Counted from the stretch's first letter, positions 1-10,004 are shown. The stretch: DNA of 50,708 nucleotides from Streptococcus parasanguinis (GCF_001074805.1 NZ_JUPI01000013.1:1-50708); one strand, 5' to 3'. Numbers and translations are program-made. The notes: generated by a model not told the origin, from the letters alone.

Positions 1-10
1 CTGTGCGGAG

Positions 11-58
11 GTGGGACAACGAAATCGAATTCTAACGAATTACCGATTTCTGTCCCAC
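11..58. repeat. Imperfect inverted repeat downstream of alaS
   Basis: The outer arms GTGGGACA (11-18) and TGTCCCAC (51-58) pair. Inside them AAATCG (22-27) pairs with CGATTT (44-49), and AATTC with GAATT at the tip. It lies just past the alaS stop codon on the minus strand. It has no clear T-run, so it may be a dispersed intergenic repeat that also serves as a transcript end. I recall similar GTGGGACAGAAATCG-type elements between genes of oral streptococci, but that is memory, not a search. Confidence 0.6.
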
Positions 59-70
59 TCTCTCCTATTA

Positions 71-2689
71 TTACAATTTACCTGCTACTGCATCCAACAA
101 TTCTTGGATTTTCGCTTGGTTGCTTCCTCCTGCCATGGCCATGTCTGGTTTTCCACCGCCACGTCCATCAACGATTGGAGCCAATTCTTTAATCACATTA
201 CCTGCATGTACATCTTTTGTCTTGCTGGCTACAAGGACGTTCACTTTGTCACCGATGGCTGCGACAAGGACAAGCACATCAGAGTAGTCTTTTTGTTTCC
301 AGTTATCCGCGAAGGTACGAAGGGCACCTGCATCTGATACAGAAACTTGGCTTGCGATAAAGCTGTGACCATTTGCTTCTTGAACATGTTTGAAGACATC
401 ACCTGCTGCTGCAGCCGCTGCTTTTTCCTTCAATTCTGCATTTTCTTTTTGCAATTGACGGAGTTGCTCTTGAAGTCCTTCCACCTTGTGAGGGACTTCT
501 TTGAGTTGAGGGGCTTTTAAGGTTGCTGCGACTGCTTTCAGAGCATCTTCTTGATCACGATAAGCTTCGAAGGCTTCCTTACCAGTCACTGCCAAGATAC
601 GACGAGTTCCTGATCCGATCCCTTCTTCTTTGACAATCTTGAAGAGACCGATTTCAGAAGTATTGCCTACATGGGTACCACCACAGAGTTCCACTGAGTA
701 GTCACCGATGGTGACAACACGGACTTCTTTACCGTATTTCTCACCAAAGAGGGCCATCGCTCCCATTTCTTTAGCAGTATCGATATCTGTTTCAATTGTT
801 TCTACTGCGATTGCTTCCCAGATCTTCTCATTGACTTGTTGCTCAATAGCGCGCAATTCTTCAGGAGTTACAGCTTGGAAGTGGGTAAAGTCAAAGCGAA
901 GGAATTCTACTTCATTGAGAGATCCTGCTTGGGTTGCGTGGTTACCAAGAATATTGTGAAGAGCCGCATGGAGCAAGTGAGTTGCTGTGTGGTTCTTCAT
1001 AACACGGTGACGACGATTAGTGTCAATGGCCAAGGTGTATTCTTGGTTCAAGGCAAGAGGAGCAAGGACTTCAACAGTATGGAGTGCTTGTCCATTTGGT
1101 GCTTTTTGAACGTCTGTCACAGTCGCTACGACATTTCCTGACGCATCCAAGATTTGACCGTGGTCCGCAACTTGTCCACCCATTTCAGCGTAGAATGGAG
1201 TTTCTGCAAAGATCAGTGATGCAGTTCCTTCTGAAACAGCTTCTACTTCTGCATTATCCGCTACGATAGCCACCAATTTAGAAGGCAATTGACTAGCATT
1301 GTAGTTGAAGACACTTTCTACAGTGATGTTTTGAAGAGTTTCATTTTGCATCCCCATAGATCCGCCTTTAACAGCTGATGCACGCGCACGTTCTTGTTGT
1401 TCCTTCATAGCTGCTTCAAAGCCTTCACGGTCGACTGTCATTCCAGCTTCTTCGGCAATTTCTTCTGTCAATTCTACTGGGAATCCGTATGTATCATAGA
1501 GTTTGAAGACATCTTGACCAGCGATAACCGTTTGGCCTTTTTCTTTCAAGTCTTCAACGATGGTTTGGGCAAAGTGTTGACCAGAGTTCAAGGTACGAGC
1601 AAAAGATTCTTCTTCACTCTTGATGATTTTTTCGATGAACTCTTGTTTTTCAAGTACTTCTGGGTAGTAACTTTCCATGATCTTCCCAACGGTTGGAACC
1701 AATTTATACAAGAAGGTTCCTTCGATCCCCAATTTTTGACCATGCATAGAAGCACGACGGAGGAGACGACGAAGAACGTAACCGCGACCTTCATTACCAG
1801 GAAGAGCCCCATCTCCAATCGCAAATGAAAGCGAACGGATGTGGTCTGCAATCACCTTGAAGCTCATGTTGTCGCCATCTGGATCATAGGTTTTACCAGA
1901 CATCTTTTCAACTTCACGGATAATCGGCATGAAGAGGTCTGTTTCAAAGTTGGTCTTCGCCCCTTGGATAACGGCTACCAAACGCTCTAAACCAGCGCCC
2001 GTATCAATATTCTTGTGAGGCAATTCCTTGTATTCGCTACGAGGAACAGCAGGGTCTGCGTTAAATTGTGACAAGACAATGTTCCAGATTTCGATGTAAC
2101 GGTCGTTTTCGATATCTTCTGCAAGCAAGCGAAGACCAATATTTTTAGGGTCAAAAGCTTCACCACGGTCAAAGAAGATTTCAGTATCTGGTCCAGAAGG
2201 TCCCGCACCGATTTCCCAGAAGTTGTCTTCGATTGGAATCAAGTGACTTGGATCCACACCAACAGCGATCCAACGGTTGTATGAATCCTTATCATCTGGA
2301 TAATAGGTCATGTAAAGTTTGTCTTTGGGGAAGTCGAACCATTCAGGACTTGTCAAAAGTTCATAAGCCCAAGTAATGGCTTCATCACGGAAGTAATCCC
2401 CGATGGAGAAGTTCCCCAACATTTCAAACATAGTATGGTGACGCGCTGTCTTCCCTACGTTTTCGATATCATTGGTACGAATAGCCTTTTGAGCATTGGT
2501 AATCCGTGGATTTTCAGGTTTGATAGTTCCATCAAAGTATTTCTTAAGAGTGGCAACCCCTGAGTTAATCCACAAAAGAGTTGGGTCGTTTACAGGAACC
2601 AAGCTAACAGATGGTTCTACTGAGTGGCCTTTGCTTGCCCAGAAATCAAGCCACATTTGGCGGACTTGTGCACTAGATAATTGTTTCAT
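71..2689 (-). CDS. alaS: Alanyl-tRNA synthetase
   Basis: Class II synthetase that charges tRNA-Ala and edits mischarged Ser/Gly-tRNA-Ala in the cytoplasm. The 872-residue length is typical of full-length bacterial AlaRS. The N-terminal catalytic core opens with the family pattern [13 protein letters not shown]. The editing domain shows the zinc-binding HTATH near residue 564 and CGGTH near 668, and the C-terminal domain ends in the glycine-rich [16 protein letters not shown] stretch. It follows the LURP-one-like gene by 24 nt, with its own Shine-Dalgarno (AGGAGAC), and is therefore expected to be read from the T-box leader at about 3420. Confidence 0.97.
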   Translation of the reverse strand: MKQLSSAQVRQMWLDFWASKGHSVEPSVSLVPVNDPTLLWINSGVATLKKYFDGTIKPENPRITNAQKAIRTNDIENVGKTARHHTMFEMLGNFSIGDYFRDEAITWAYELLTSPEWFDFPKDKLYMTYYPDDKDSYNRWIAVGVDPSHLIPIEDNFWEIGAGPSGPDTEIFFDRGEAFDPKNIGLRLLAEDIENDRYIEIWNIVLSQFNADPAVPRSEYKELPHKNIDTGAGLERLVAVIQGAKTNFETDLFMPIIREVEKMSGKTYDPDGDNMSFKVIADHIRSLSFAIGDGALPGNEGRGYVLRRLLRRASMHGQKLGIEGTFLYKLVPTVGKIMESYYPEVLEKQEFIEKIIKSEEESFARTLNSGQHFAQTIVEDLKEKGQTVIAGQDVFKLYDTYGFPVELTEEIAEEAGMTVDREGFEAAMKEQQERARASAVKGGSMGMQNETLQNITVESVFNYNASQLPSKLVAIVADNAEVEAVSEGTASLIFAETPFYAEMGGQVADHGQILDASGNVVATVTDVQKAPNGQALHTVEVLAPLALNQEYTLAIDTNRRHRVMKNHTATHLLHAALHNILGNHATQAGSLNEVEFLRFDFTHFQAVTPEELRAIEQQVNEKIWEAIAVETIETDIDTAKEMGAMALFGEKYGKEVRVVTIGDYSVELCGGTHVGNTSEIGLFKIVKEEGIGSGTRRILAVTGKEAFEAYRDQEDALKAVAATLKAPQLKEVPHKVEGLQEQLRQLQKENAELKEKAAAAAAGDVFKHVQEANGHSFIASQVSVSDAGALRTFADNWKQKDYSDVLVLVAAIGDKVNVLVASKTKDVHAGNVIKELAPIVDGRGGGKPDMAMAGGSNQAKIQELLDAVAGKL

Positions 2690-2713
2690 ATTTGTCTCCT
2701 AATTTTTATAAGA

Positions 2714-3199
2714 TTAGTTGGTGCCTGCTTCTAACATTTCGACATAATCGATAGCGACACACAGTGAGATGACTAAATCAGCGTATTCATCCTCATAAAC
2801 CGATACTTGATAAGTAGAGGTTAGATGAAAGAGTTCTTTGCTAATCTCAGCGACGATTTGATCCCGATCATCGAACAATTTGAATTCCAGGTCCCAGATA
2901 TTTCCCTGCACCCGAAGCCCCAAATCTTCGATTTCGTATTTGTCTCTGAAGAGCGTCAGCTTTTTATGGATATAAAAGCGGTCCCCATTCACCAGCTCAA
3001 CCTCAAATTTTGGAAGAAGGCTGATTGTTTTTTTGGTGATATGGCTAACTTTTTCTCCATTCTTATCATAAATGGTAAAAGTCTTGGGAATCTTAAGAAA
3101 GGATCCCTCAACCTGGTATTCGACATTTCCTAACTCATCTTTGATATCGAAGCGTTCGCCACCCAATCGAAATTTTTGTTTCACTTGATAGGTTCTCAT
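2714..3199 (-). CDS. LURP-one/tubby-like (YxjI-type) protein
   Basis: A 161-residue protein starting MRTYQVKQKFRLGGERFDI. Its alternating beta-strand pattern with KKTISLLPKFEV and DLEFKLFDDRDQIVAEISKE resembles the LURP-one-related family, a tubby-like beta barrel often linked to membranes or lipids; the biochemical role is unknown. The start at 3199 is chosen because AAAGGAG lies 8 nt upstream. The frame continues upstream to 3292, but that extension is T-box RNA, not protein. The gene sits between an alanine T-box and alaS, so it should rise with alaS when tRNA-Ala is uncharged. Family call moderate, function unknown. Confidence 0.75.
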   Translation of the reverse strand: MRTYQVKQKFRLGGERFDIKDELGNVEYQVEGSFLKIPKTFTIYDKNGEKVSHITKKTISLLPKFEVELVNGDRFYIHKKLTLFRDKYEIEDLGLRVQGNIWDLEFKLFDDRDQIVAEISKELFHLTSTYQVSVYEDEYADLVISLCVAIDYVEMLEAGTN

Positions 3200-3225
3200 C
3201 TTTTGATCTCCTTTGAAAAGCTTCA

Positions 3226-3420
3226 GAGAACGATTCACAAACAAAAGACAAGCCACTAAACGAAGGGCGAAAAACCGCGGTACCACCTTCATTCAATGAA
3301 CTTGTCATTCTTCATTTTGTATGCAATTGTCTCAGCCGAGTAGCAAAATCATTTCTCTTCCATGGCTCGCACCCCCGCCACTTCTCTGATTCCGAGTAAC
3401 AATGATTTATTCTCAACTAT
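3226..3420 (-). ncRNA. T-box leader, alanine specific
   Basis: Minus-strand leader with the T-box core AAGGTGGTACCGCGG (3275-3289), the distal-loop motif GGTGCGAGCC (about 3364-3373) and a specifier-loop candidate TTGCTAC whose GCT (3342-3344) is an Ala codon. A mutually exclusive terminator is visible: GACAAG at 3301-3306 begins an arm of about 20 bp pairing with the segment ending CTTGTC at 3247-3252. The T-box core falls in that hairpin's loop region and a U-rich tract follows. Uncharged tRNA-Ala should favour the antiterminator and turn on the LURP-one gene and alaS. Confidence 0.93.
3238..3306 (-). terminator. T-box regulated terminator
   Basis: About 20 bp stem, with one bulged U and some G-U pairs, between 3286-3306 and 3247-3266, followed by TTTTGTTTG (3238-3246). 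It overlaps the 5' half of the antiterminator, so the two folds exclude each other. Confidence 0.8.
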
Positions 3421-3423
3421 TTC

Positions 3424-3452
3424 ATTATACAAGTTCCAAAAGGAACCGTCAA
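3424..3452 (-). promoter_or_regulatory. Promoter of the T-box/alaS operon
   Basis: TTGACG (3447-3452), a 17-nt spacer and TATAAT (3424-3429) on the minus strand. The -35 box abuts the prsA stop codon, so the operon has its own strong promoter. The spacer holds a small GTTCC/GGAAC inverted repeat. Confidence 0.88.
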
Positions 3453-4397
3453 CTATTTTTTAGATGATGAGCTGCTACCGCTTGTTTCAACACCGATATT
3501 TTGCAAATATTGGTTGAATGTTGATTTGAAGGCATCATCCTTGACCTTGATATTGGCATTGGTCATCGCTTTTGCAATAATGCTACGGATGTAGTTAGTA
3601 TCTTGCTTACGACCGTCAACAATGATCTCTTTCAGACGTTTTTCGTATTTCTTCCAGTCAGAACCTTTTTCTGTCTTCTTGTTCAATTTGACAATATAGT
3701 AGCTAGCAGAATAGTTTTGACCTGCTGAAACTGTGATGACATCTGAAATTCCATTTTCATCCAACTTAAAGGCAGCTTCTTTGACTTGAGATGGAATATC
3801 TGCTGTTCCTGAATCGAACTTGACTTCGCCACCTTTGTCTTTTGTAGCAGTATCTGTCGAATTGTCTTTGGCGATTTGGGCAAAGTCTGCACCTTCAGCT
3901 TTAGCAGCTTCCAACACTTCTTTTGCTTTATCTTCAGAATCCAACTTAATAATTTGTGCTGTTACTTCTGGTGTGTAAGATTCAAAAGCCGCCTTGTAGT
4001 CTGACTCTTTGATATCTTTCTTAGCAGCTTGATTAACTGCATATTCCAACAACATATTGCTACGGATTTGTTTCTTCGCTGTTTCTTCCGTCAAACCTTG
4101 TTGCGCCAAGTAAGCATCGAATTGGTTCCCCAATTGTTTCTTTTGTTTAGCCAATTCTTTATCGACTTCTTTATCAGAAACTTTTGATCCATATTCTTTT
4201 TCAAAGACTTTATTGATGGTCATTTGGAAAAGAACTTGTTGAGCGCCTTGGTTTGTTTTGATTTCATCATAGAAATCAGAAACTGTAATCGTGTCCCCTT
4301 TCATGGTCACGATGTCTTTGTTTGTGCCATTGGCACATGCTGCTAGCGTTACGACTGATAGCAAGGTCACAGCACCTGCTACAAGTTTTTTCTTCAT
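3453..4397 (-). CDS. prsA: Foldase lipoprotein PrsA (peptidyl-prolyl isomerase)
   Basis: Extracytoplasmic folding factor for secreted proteins. The 314-residue protein has a lipoprotein signal peptide with lipobox TLAAC (Cys21), a long helical N-terminal domain, and a parvulin-type region at about residues 145-235 (EVTAQIIKLDSEDKAKEVL and KDKGGEVKFDSG). The tail is serine rich (SGSSSSSKK). It lies downstream of the O-methyltransferase with a 72-nt gap, and a possible extended -10 (TGGTAAAAT, about 4433-4441) suggests its own promoter. The coiA-pepF-methyltransferase-prsA order matches pneumococcus as I recall it. Confidence 0.95.
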   Translation of the reverse strand: MKKKLVAGAVTLLSVVTLAACANGTNKDIVTMKGDTITVSDFYDEIKTNQGAQQVLFQMTINKVFEKEYGSKVSDKEVDKELAKQKKQLGNQFDAYLAQQGLTEETAKKQIRSNMLLEYAVNQAAKKDIKESDYKAAFESYTPEVTAQIIKLDSEDKAKEVLEAAKAEGADFAQIAKDNSTDTATKDKGGEVKFDSGTADIPSQVKEAAFKLDENGISDVITVSAGQNYSASYYIVKLNKKTEKGSDWKKYEKRLKEIIVDGRKQDTNYIRSIIAKAMTNANIKVKDDAFKSTFNQYLQNIGVETSGSSSSSKK

Positions 4398-4469
4398 GAA
4401 AATTATTCTCCGTTCCTTTTTAAACTTCTTCTATTTTACCACAAATTAGAGAGAATACCTTAAATTTAC

Positions 4470-5189
4470 CTAAAAAGAGCTAGGATCTGGCAAGGTTACC
4501 GTCTCTGCATTTTTACGAATCATCAAAATACCATCTCCAAGTGGCACCAAACTAGCGGTCAAATCTGGATGATTGAGAGTCACATTAAAGAGATTTTGAA
4601 GCCCCCGGTAAATGGTTCGTTGCCCACGACGAACTTCCATAATGTCTTTGGCAACATCTCCCCCTTGGAAAATATCATCCAGTACCACAATTCCTCCAAC
4701 TTCTAAGAGTTCGAGAATCCGTGGCAAAAAGACAATGTATTTAGACTTGGCTGAGTCCATAAAGACAAAGTCATAGGTCTCTGTTAAATCCTGTAAGACA
4801 TCTACAGCATCTCCTTCAAGCAAGGTGATTTGCTTTCTCTGATCGTATTTAGCCAGATTTTCCTTGGCAAAACCAATCATTTCTTCATTCCGATCAATAG
4901 TGGTAATTTGTGCATTGGGAGCATGTTCAGCCATTAAGAGAGCTGAAAATCCAATTGCTGTCCCAATTTCAAGGATTTTCTTTGGTTGTAAAGCTTGCAA
5001 GAGTAGTCTAAAGTATGCTACCGTTTCATGCGGGATAATGGGAATATTTTCCTTGCGGGCGAATGCTTCTAATTCCTTCAAGGCACCAGCTACCGGCTTT
5101 TGACGGGTCCGCATAAAGTCAACGATCTCGTCTTTAACGACTGGCCGGCGCATATTGTGGTTGGCATTTTTACTATAAGACTCTACCAT
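4470..5189 (-). CDS. SAM-dependent O-methyltransferase (class I)
   Basis: 239 residues. SAM-binding motif I is ILEIGTAIGFSALLMA. The acidic motif ITTIDRNEEM and the aspartate-rich YDFVFMDSAKSKY and GGIVVLDDIFQGG are typical of the catechol/caffeoyl-CoA O-methyltransferase-like family. The bacterial substrate is unknown; some relatives act on tRNA (TrmR), which is possible here. Its ATG follows the pepF stop codon by 1 nt, so the two genes are almost certainly co-transcribed and translationally coupled. Confidence 0.9.
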   Translation of the reverse strand: MVESYSKNANHNMRRPVVKDEIVDFMRTRQKPVAGALKELEAFARKENIPIIPHETVAYFRLLLQALQPKKILEIGTAIGFSALLMAEHAPNAQITTIDRNEEMIGFAKENLAKYDQRKQITLLEGDAVDVLQDLTETYDFVFMDSAKSKYIVFLPRILELLEVGGIVVLDDIFQGGDVAKDIMEVRRGQRTIYRGLQNLFNVTLNHPDLTASLVPLGDGILMIRKNAETVTLPDPSSF

Positions 5190-5190
5190 T

Positions 5191-6993
5191 TTATGCGAGT
5201 CCTAATTTTTCTACTAGGGTTTCAAATTCATTCAAACGACGTTCAAAGACTGCAAAGGCTGCGTCCAAATAGTCTTCTTTTTCCATATCCACACCTGCTT
5301 TGCGGATGACATTGAGTGGATAATCAGAGTTTCCAGCCTTCAAGTAGTCGATATATTTGTCACGATCTTCTTGGGTTCCATGAACGATTTTTTCAGCTAG
5401 AGCTGAAGCTGCTGCAAAACCAGTTGAATATTGGAAAACGTAGTAGTTATAGTAGAAGTGAGGAATACGAGCCCATTCATATTGGATTTCAGGGTTGTCT
5501 TCTTTTGAAAGACCGTAGTATTTCTCATTGAGTTCTGCATAGAGGTTGTTCAAGAATTCACTAGTCAAAACGGTACCTTCTTGGTCTGCTTTATGGATAG
5601 CATGCTCAAATTCGGCAAACTGAGTTTGACGGAAGACGGTTCCACGGAAGCCATCCAAGAAGTGATTCAAAATAGCAAAACGAGTTGCATCGTCTTCTAC
5701 TTCTTCTAGGAGACGTTCTGTCAAGATATTTTCATTGGTTGTGGATGCAATCTCAGCAAGGAAAATAGAGTAGTCTCCATAGACATACGGCTGGGTTTCA
5801 CGGGTATAGCTAGAATGCATACTGTGACCAGTTTCATGCACCAAGGTGAAGAGATTATCCAATGTATCTTGCCAGTTCAACAACATAAAGGCATTGGTAT
5901 CATAAGAACCACCTGAATAGGCACCTGAGCGTTTTCCTTGGTTGACATGCACGTCGATCCACCGTTCGCTAAAGGCACGTTTCACACGAGAAAGATAGTC
6001 CTCACCCAAAACAGCCAAGACTTCTTCTGCTTTGGCCAATGATTCTTCATAAGTAAACTTGTAGTCTGTATCGGATAATGGCGTATACATATCGTACATC
6101 TTCAAGTCTGAGATTCCTAGAATTTTTGAGCGCAATTGCACATAACGTTGCAAAAGTGGCAAGTGTTTGTTCACAGCTGCTACCAAGCTATCATAAACAC
6201 TTTCTGGTACAAAGTTATCAGAAAGGGCTGCTTCACGGGCAGATGAGAATTTACGAACTTTGGCATTGAAGTTGTGAACTTTTACATTGGTTTGCAAGGT
6301 TTTTGCATAGGTATGTTGGTACTGTTCATAGACCTTGTAGAGACCTTCATAAGCTTCTTTACGAACGGCACGATCTTTTGACTCTACCAAAGAAATATAG
6401 TTTCCATGTGTTAATTGAACTTCTTCACCCTTGTCATCATGCACAGTTGGAAAAACAATATCTGCATTGTCCAAAATTTCAAATGTTTCCCCACCAGCAG
6501 CAAAGATTTCACCAGCTCCTGCAAGTAATTCTTCCTCTTTTTGGGACAAGACATGTTCTTTTTTCTCTAGCAAACGATCAAAATAATGACCATATTGTTC
6601 CAAGGCTGGAACCTCACTCACAAAAGCCTTGTACTGCTCATCCGTAATGGCCATGAACTCAGGCTCATAGAAGGCAAAAGTTTCGCCTAACAAGCTATAA
6701 AGAGACATCCCTTTTGATTGGTATTCTTGGTATTTAGCCACTCGTGTATCTTGGTCATTTTTCATATGAGCATAGACATAGACCTTTTCTAAGCGGCGGC
6801 TCAATTCCAAATAAGCATTGGTTGTCTCCAAAAGCGTTTGCGCTGAATCCAACAAATGGCCAGCATAGTGGCTAGCTGCTTTAATATCTGAAGCTAAGCT
6901 AGCTGCTTCTTCTTCCCAAGCTTGATCTGTCGCAAAAATTGTCGACAAATCCCATTGGTATTTTTCATCAATTTCATTACGTTGTTTTACCAT
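5191..6993 (-). CDS. pepF: Oligoendopeptidase F (M3 family)
   Basis: 600-residue zinc metallopeptidase of the M3B family (streptococcal PepB/PepF), a cytoplasmic hydrolase of oligopeptides of roughly 7-17 residues. The zinc motif [10 protein letters not shown] is present in the second half, with the family segment [16 protein letters not shown] just after it supplying the third ligand. Length is normal. It lies about 70 nt downstream of coiA with no terminator between them, so part of its expression may be competence induced. RBS GGAGG precedes the ATG. Confidence 0.96.
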   Translation of the reverse strand: MVKQRNEIDEKYQWDLSTIFATDQAWEEEAASLASDIKAASHYAGHLLDSAQTLLETTNAYLELSRRLEKVYVYAHMKNDQDTRVAKYQEYQSKGMSLYSLLGETFAFYEPEFMAITDEQYKAFVSEVPALEQYGHYFDRLLEKKEHVLSQKEEELLAGAGEIFAAGGETFEILDNADIVFPTVHDDKGEEVQLTHGNYISLVESKDRAVRKEAYEGLYKVYEQYQHTYAKTLQTNVKVHNFNAKVRKFSSAREAALSDNFVPESVYDSLVAAVNKHLPLLQRYVQLRSKILGISDLKMYDMYTPLSDTDYKFTYEESLAKAEEVLAVLGEDYLSRVKRAFSERWIDVHVNQGKRSGAYSGGSYDTNAFMLLNWQDTLDNLFTLVHETGHSMHSSYTRETQPYVYGDYSIFLAEIASTTNENILTERLLEEVEDDATRFAILNHFLDGFRGTVFRQTQFAEFEHAIHKADQEGTVLTSEFLNNLYAELNEKYYGLSKEDNPEIQYEWARIPHFYYNYYVFQYSTGFAAASALAEKIVHGTQEDRDKYIDYLKAGNSDYPLNVIRKAGVDMEKEDYLDAAFAVFERRLNEFETLVEKLGLA

Positions 6994-7064
6994 TTCGATT
7001 AATCCTCCAATGGTACTATTTTAGCATAAAATGAACATTTCGGGAGGATTTCTATCTTAGAAAG

Positions 7065-8015
7065 TTAGCTTTTCTGCTGAATATAAAAACGTGGGGGATA
7101 AATGATCTGAACGGGTTGGATCCCTTGCGTCTGATAATAGGTCATAAATTGCTGGTAGTAATCTTCTACATCCTCTTCAATTTGAAGCAAGTTCTGTGAA
7201 AGGATTGGACGACAAAGAGGATAAAAGTAATCCAGCCCCAGTTCCATTAGATGGTGTCCCTGCAAATAGAGTTCTTCCTGAAGTCTCATCCACTTTGGGT
7301 GACGGTAAAAGAGCTGCTGCTGTATATAGGTTAAAAATGTGCGATCCAGCACGACTGCCATTTGCTGCATGGGTTGCGAAAGATAAGGGGTACACAAGAC
7401 TTCAAGTAAGGACTTTTGACCAAAAGGGAAAATTTCTGTTTGATAATGCAAACGCCCTCTCAAATCTTCATGGATGAGGTAATGCAAACGGAGCTCTTGC
7501 TTGGTCAAATCCAATTCCCAAAGATGAAACCCACGATTCTGACTAAAATATAGAAAACCAGCCTGTAGTTTGGTCAGTCTTTCCTTGAGCCATAACTTTT
7601 TACCAAGTAACCAATAGACCTGATAACCATGGGATCGATAAGCATCACTTCTCTCCTTCAAACGCTCCAAAGATAAAGAGCTACACTGTACTTCCAAAGC
7701 TAACTTCTTATCTACTACTAAGAGATCTGCAATTTGTTGAAAATCTGCTAAATAACTTTCGACTTCTGTTCTAGATTCCTTAGAGGCCCAGTTATAAAGA
7801 CTAGCTTTTAATTCCAGGTGTTCCAAACTCTCCGCTTCGTGATGGTAGGGACAATGCTGTAACTCTACATGGGCAAAATGAGCCCGTAGCACCGTGCCAT
7901 TTTTAAGACGCACTGGACTGTGACAAGCTAAGCAATAGAAGGGGCCTTTGCTGACGTCTGGGATCTCCTCCAGACAGTTCCACCGCTTTTGATTCTTATC
8001 CATGGCAATAAACAT
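7065..8015 (-). CDS. coiA: Competence protein CoiA
   Basis: 316 residues. CoiA is a late competence protein needed for recombination of incoming DNA. The N-terminal zinc-like segment FYCLACHSPVRLKNG and LRAHFAH precede a nuclease-like core: SYLADFQQIADLLVVDKKLALEVQCSSLS carries the conserved D...EVQ pattern of PD-(D/E)XK-type enzymes. The start MFIAMDKN is preferred because GAGGAGG lies about 8 nt upstream; an in-frame ATG four codons in is the alternative. A degenerate ComX box lies at 8038-8045. Confidence 0.93.
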   Translation of the reverse strand: MFIAMDKNQKRWNCLEEIPDVSKGPFYCLACHSPVRLKNGTVLRAHFAHVELQHCPYHHEAESLEHLELKASLYNWASKESRTEVESYLADFQQIADLLVVDKKLALEVQCSSLSLERLKERSDAYRSHGYQVYWLLGKKLWLKERLTKLQAGFLYFSQNRGFHLWELDLTKQELRLHYLIHEDLRGRLHYQTEIFPFGQKSLLEVLCTPYLSQPMQQMAVVLDRTFLTYIQQQLFYRHPKWMRLQEELYLQGHHLMELGLDYFYPLCRPILSQNLLQIEEDVEDYYQQFMTYYQTQGIQPVQIIYPPRFYIQQKS

Positions 8016-8037
8016 AGCCCCACCTCCTCATCTATAT

Positions 8038-8045
8038 CATTCGAA
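8038..8045 (-). promoter_or_regulatory. Candidate ComX (cin) box of coiA
   Basis: TTCGAATG preceded by a T-run on the minus strand, 22 nt before the coiA start. It matches the late-competence consensus TACGAATA at 6 of 8 positions. Its position fits a sigma-X promoter. Confidence 0.6.
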
Positions 8046-8048
8046 AAA

Positions 8049-8082
8049 AAATAAGAAAAAGGCTGGAAATTCCAACCTTTTC
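8049..8082 (-). terminator. Terminator of the lipoprotein gene
   Basis: On the minus strand GGTTGGAA pairs with TTCCAGCC, followed by TTTTTC and a further T-rich stretch. It separates the lipoprotein transcript from coiA. Confidence 0.85.
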
Positions 8083-8088
8083 TTGCTA

Positions 8089-8664
8089 TTATTCGTCAGA
8101 ATCTGAATCATCACTGTCGTCATCTGCAACAGGAGATTTACTCAGTTCTTTCTGCATATCTTTCATTTCTTTACGAGTACTTTCCAACTCTTCTCGAGCA
8201 TCTTTCAAGCTTTCGATCAGAGCTTCACGGTCTTCTTTAGGAACAACAGTGCTATCTGAACCGATGCTTTCCAAGCCTTCATTAAAGATATCTTTTTGGT
8301 TTTCCAATCCTTGCTTCAAGGCACTAATCGTTGCATCGTATTGCTCTTTTGCAGAACCCGTCACAGAACCACCTGCTTCTTCAGTAATAGATACAGATTG
8401 ATCCATTAATTTTGCAAACAACTTTTTGAAGTCTCCAACTGTTTTTGCTTTACTGATTTCAGCATCTGTTAAGAGACTAGAAGATGAGGTATCTTCTGAA
8501 TCTGTTGAAGTATCCTTACTTTTTGAAGTGTTAGCAGATTTGCTCGTCACTTTAGTAGTTGATTGACTATTTGAAGTTTCCTTCTTTGTTTCTTGCTTAT
8601 TTGAACAAGCAGCTAGGGAAACAATCGTCAAAAGAGCAGCTGTCGATAAGATCATTTTTTTCAT
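8089..8664 (-). CDS. Small lipoprotein of unknown function
   Basis: 191 residues. Signal peptide with lipobox SLAAC (Cys20), so membrane anchored on the outside. A low-complexity Ser/Thr/Lys linker (about residues 22-65) is followed by a helical, probably coiled-coil region rich in K and E (EALIESLKDAREELESTRKEM) and an acidic Asp/Ser tail. No enzyme motif is visible. It has its own promoter and terminator, so it is probably monocistronic. Family unrecognised. Confidence 0.85.
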   Translation of the reverse strand: MKKMILSTAALLTIVSLAACSNKQETKKETSNSQSTTKVTSKSANTSKSKDTSTDSEDTSSSSLLTDAEISKAKTVGDFKKLFAKLMDQSVSITEEAGGSVTGSAKEQYDATISALKQGLENQKDIFNEGLESIGSDSTVVPKEDREALIESLKDAREELESTRKEMKDMQKELSKSPVADDDSDDSDSDE

Positions 8665-8695
8665 AAAATGGTCTCCTTTATTTTTATTTTACCTC

Positions 8696-8724
8696 ATTCT
8701 ACCATCGAATACTTTGAATGTCAA
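8696..8724 (-). promoter_or_regulatory. Promoter of the lipoprotein gene
   Basis: TTGACA (8719-8724), a 17-nt spacer and TAGAAT (8696-8701) on the minus strand, about 30 nt before the start codon and its AAAGGAG site. Confidence 0.85.
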
Positions 8725-8749
8725 ATTAATCACTAGTTCTTGATAATAG

Positions 8750-8799
8750 CAAAAAAATTGGACAGAACACGATGAAATCAGTGTTTCTGTCCAATTCCT
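8750..8799 (-). terminator. Terminator of the MFS gene
   Basis: Long hairpin on the minus strand: ATTGGACAGAA-type arms with an inner CAC/GTG pairing, followed by TTTTTTTGC. Strong intrinsic terminator. Confidence 0.9.
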
Positions 8800-8831
8800 C
8801 TGTAGCTAGTTGTACAATTCTAGCCAATAAA

Positions 8832-10004
8832 TTATTCTACATTGCCACCAAAAAGGCTGTGAGATCTTCCTTGAGGCATTTTTAAGGCAAAGGTCATTAC
8901 AAAAACGATTCCTACTACTCCTGCTAAAAAGAGGCTCATAAGTTGATAGCCGCCGTATTCAATAAAGTGTGCAGCCAGTGGTTGTAATAGAATCGTACCT
9001 AGGTAGCGCGCCCCCTGTACAATAGCCATAGCAAGAACCAAGTCTTTCCCCTTCACCTGTTGGGCAATAAATCGTAAGGAAACCATAACCAAAACCATGC
9101 CTGTCGTATGCTTGGCTATGAGTGTCAGGAGCACTTTTAAGAAGACAGGACTTGGAAGAGCATAGACGGCATATTGAGCGAAAATAATTCCGATTGGAAG
9201 TGCTATCAAAACCCGTAAAGGCCAGTGGTCCATGAATCGATCGGAGAAAAAGATCAAAGGAGCTTCTACTACAACTGAGATAGCCACAACTGTAGAGGCA
9301 ATATGAACCGGTAGACCACTATCCATCAGCAACTCAGGAATATAGGTGTGACCGATATTACCAACCCCTGAAGCCAAGCCAATCAGAATAATAAAGAAGA
9401 GATAAGGACCGTTGTGAAGAAGAGGCCAAATAGAAACGGGCTCTGTTTCCTTTTCTATAACTGTCTCTTTTTTCTTCATTCGAACGGCACTTAGACAGAA
9501 AATACTTAGGACAATCGTGATTAAAACCGTATAATAGACTGCTTGGGGACTAAACTGATGATAGACCCAGCCAGCTATTTGTACTCCAACTGAGTAGCCA
9601 ATCGTTCCCCAAACGCGAATCTTCCCAAAAGCGTATGGACTTTGCGTTGCAAAAACTTCCATCATGGGAGCTGTTCCATTCAAACAGACTAGAACGATTC
9701 CATAAAAAGCTGTCAGCCAAAAGAGATTGGGAGCCCAAAGAAAACCTAAGACTCCACCTATGATAATGCTCAGACTGAGGGTTGTCATTTTTACGATTCC
9801 AAATCGTTCATTGATATACCCAAAGAAGGGTTGGGCTACCATGGATAAGAAAAAGGCAACAGATACCAAGGTCGATACTTGGGTGGCACTATAGTGTTTC
9901 CCCATCAAATAGACAGAAATTAAGGTCGTAAAGAGGGAGGTAGACATAAAATAAAAACTATAGAGTAGCATATAAGCTGCATAAGAATTACGGAATTTTT
10001 TCAT
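8832..10004 (-). CDS. Major facilitator superfamily transporter
   Basis: 390 residues, about 12 predicted membrane helices. It has the layout of the LacY/nucleoside-proton-symporter-like MFS branch (MFS_1_like): N-terminal YAAYMLLYSFYFMSTSLF, a loop-2 motif GYINERFGIVK, and a middle cytoplasmic loop (MKKKETVIEKETEPVS) dividing the two six-helix halves. The substrate cannot be read from sequence, and drug efflux or sugar/nucleoside uptake are both possible. Monocistronic between two terminators. Confidence 0.85.
   Translation of the reverse strand: MKKFRNSYAAYMLLYSFYFMSTSLFTTLISVYLMGKHYSATQVSTLVSVAFFLSMVAQPFFGYINERFGIVKMTTLSLSIIIGGVLGFLWAPNLFWLTAFYGIVLVCLNGTAPMMEVFATQSPYAFGKIRVWGTIGYSVGVQIAGWVYHQFSPQAVYYTVLITIVLSIFCLSAVRMKKKETVIEKETEPVSIWPLLHNGPYLFFIILIGLASGVGNIGHTYIPELLMDSGLPVHIASTVVAISVVVEAPLIFFSDRFMDHWPLRVLIALPIGIIFAQYAVYALPSPVFLKVLLTLIAKHTTGMVLVMVSLRFIAQQVKGKDLVLAMAIVQGARYLGTILLQPLAAHFIEYGGYQLMSLFLAGVVGIVFVMTFALKMPQGRSHSLFGGNVE

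Noticed and set aside
3200..3292. 31-codon N-terminal extension of the LURP-one-like protein
   Set aside because: It is in frame but covers the T-box core and terminator, and the real start at 3199 has a good ribosome site.
8750..8799. Long inverted repeat considered as a mobile-element end
   Set aside because: The T-run and its place after the MFS gene make it an ordinary intrinsic terminator; no target duplication is visible.
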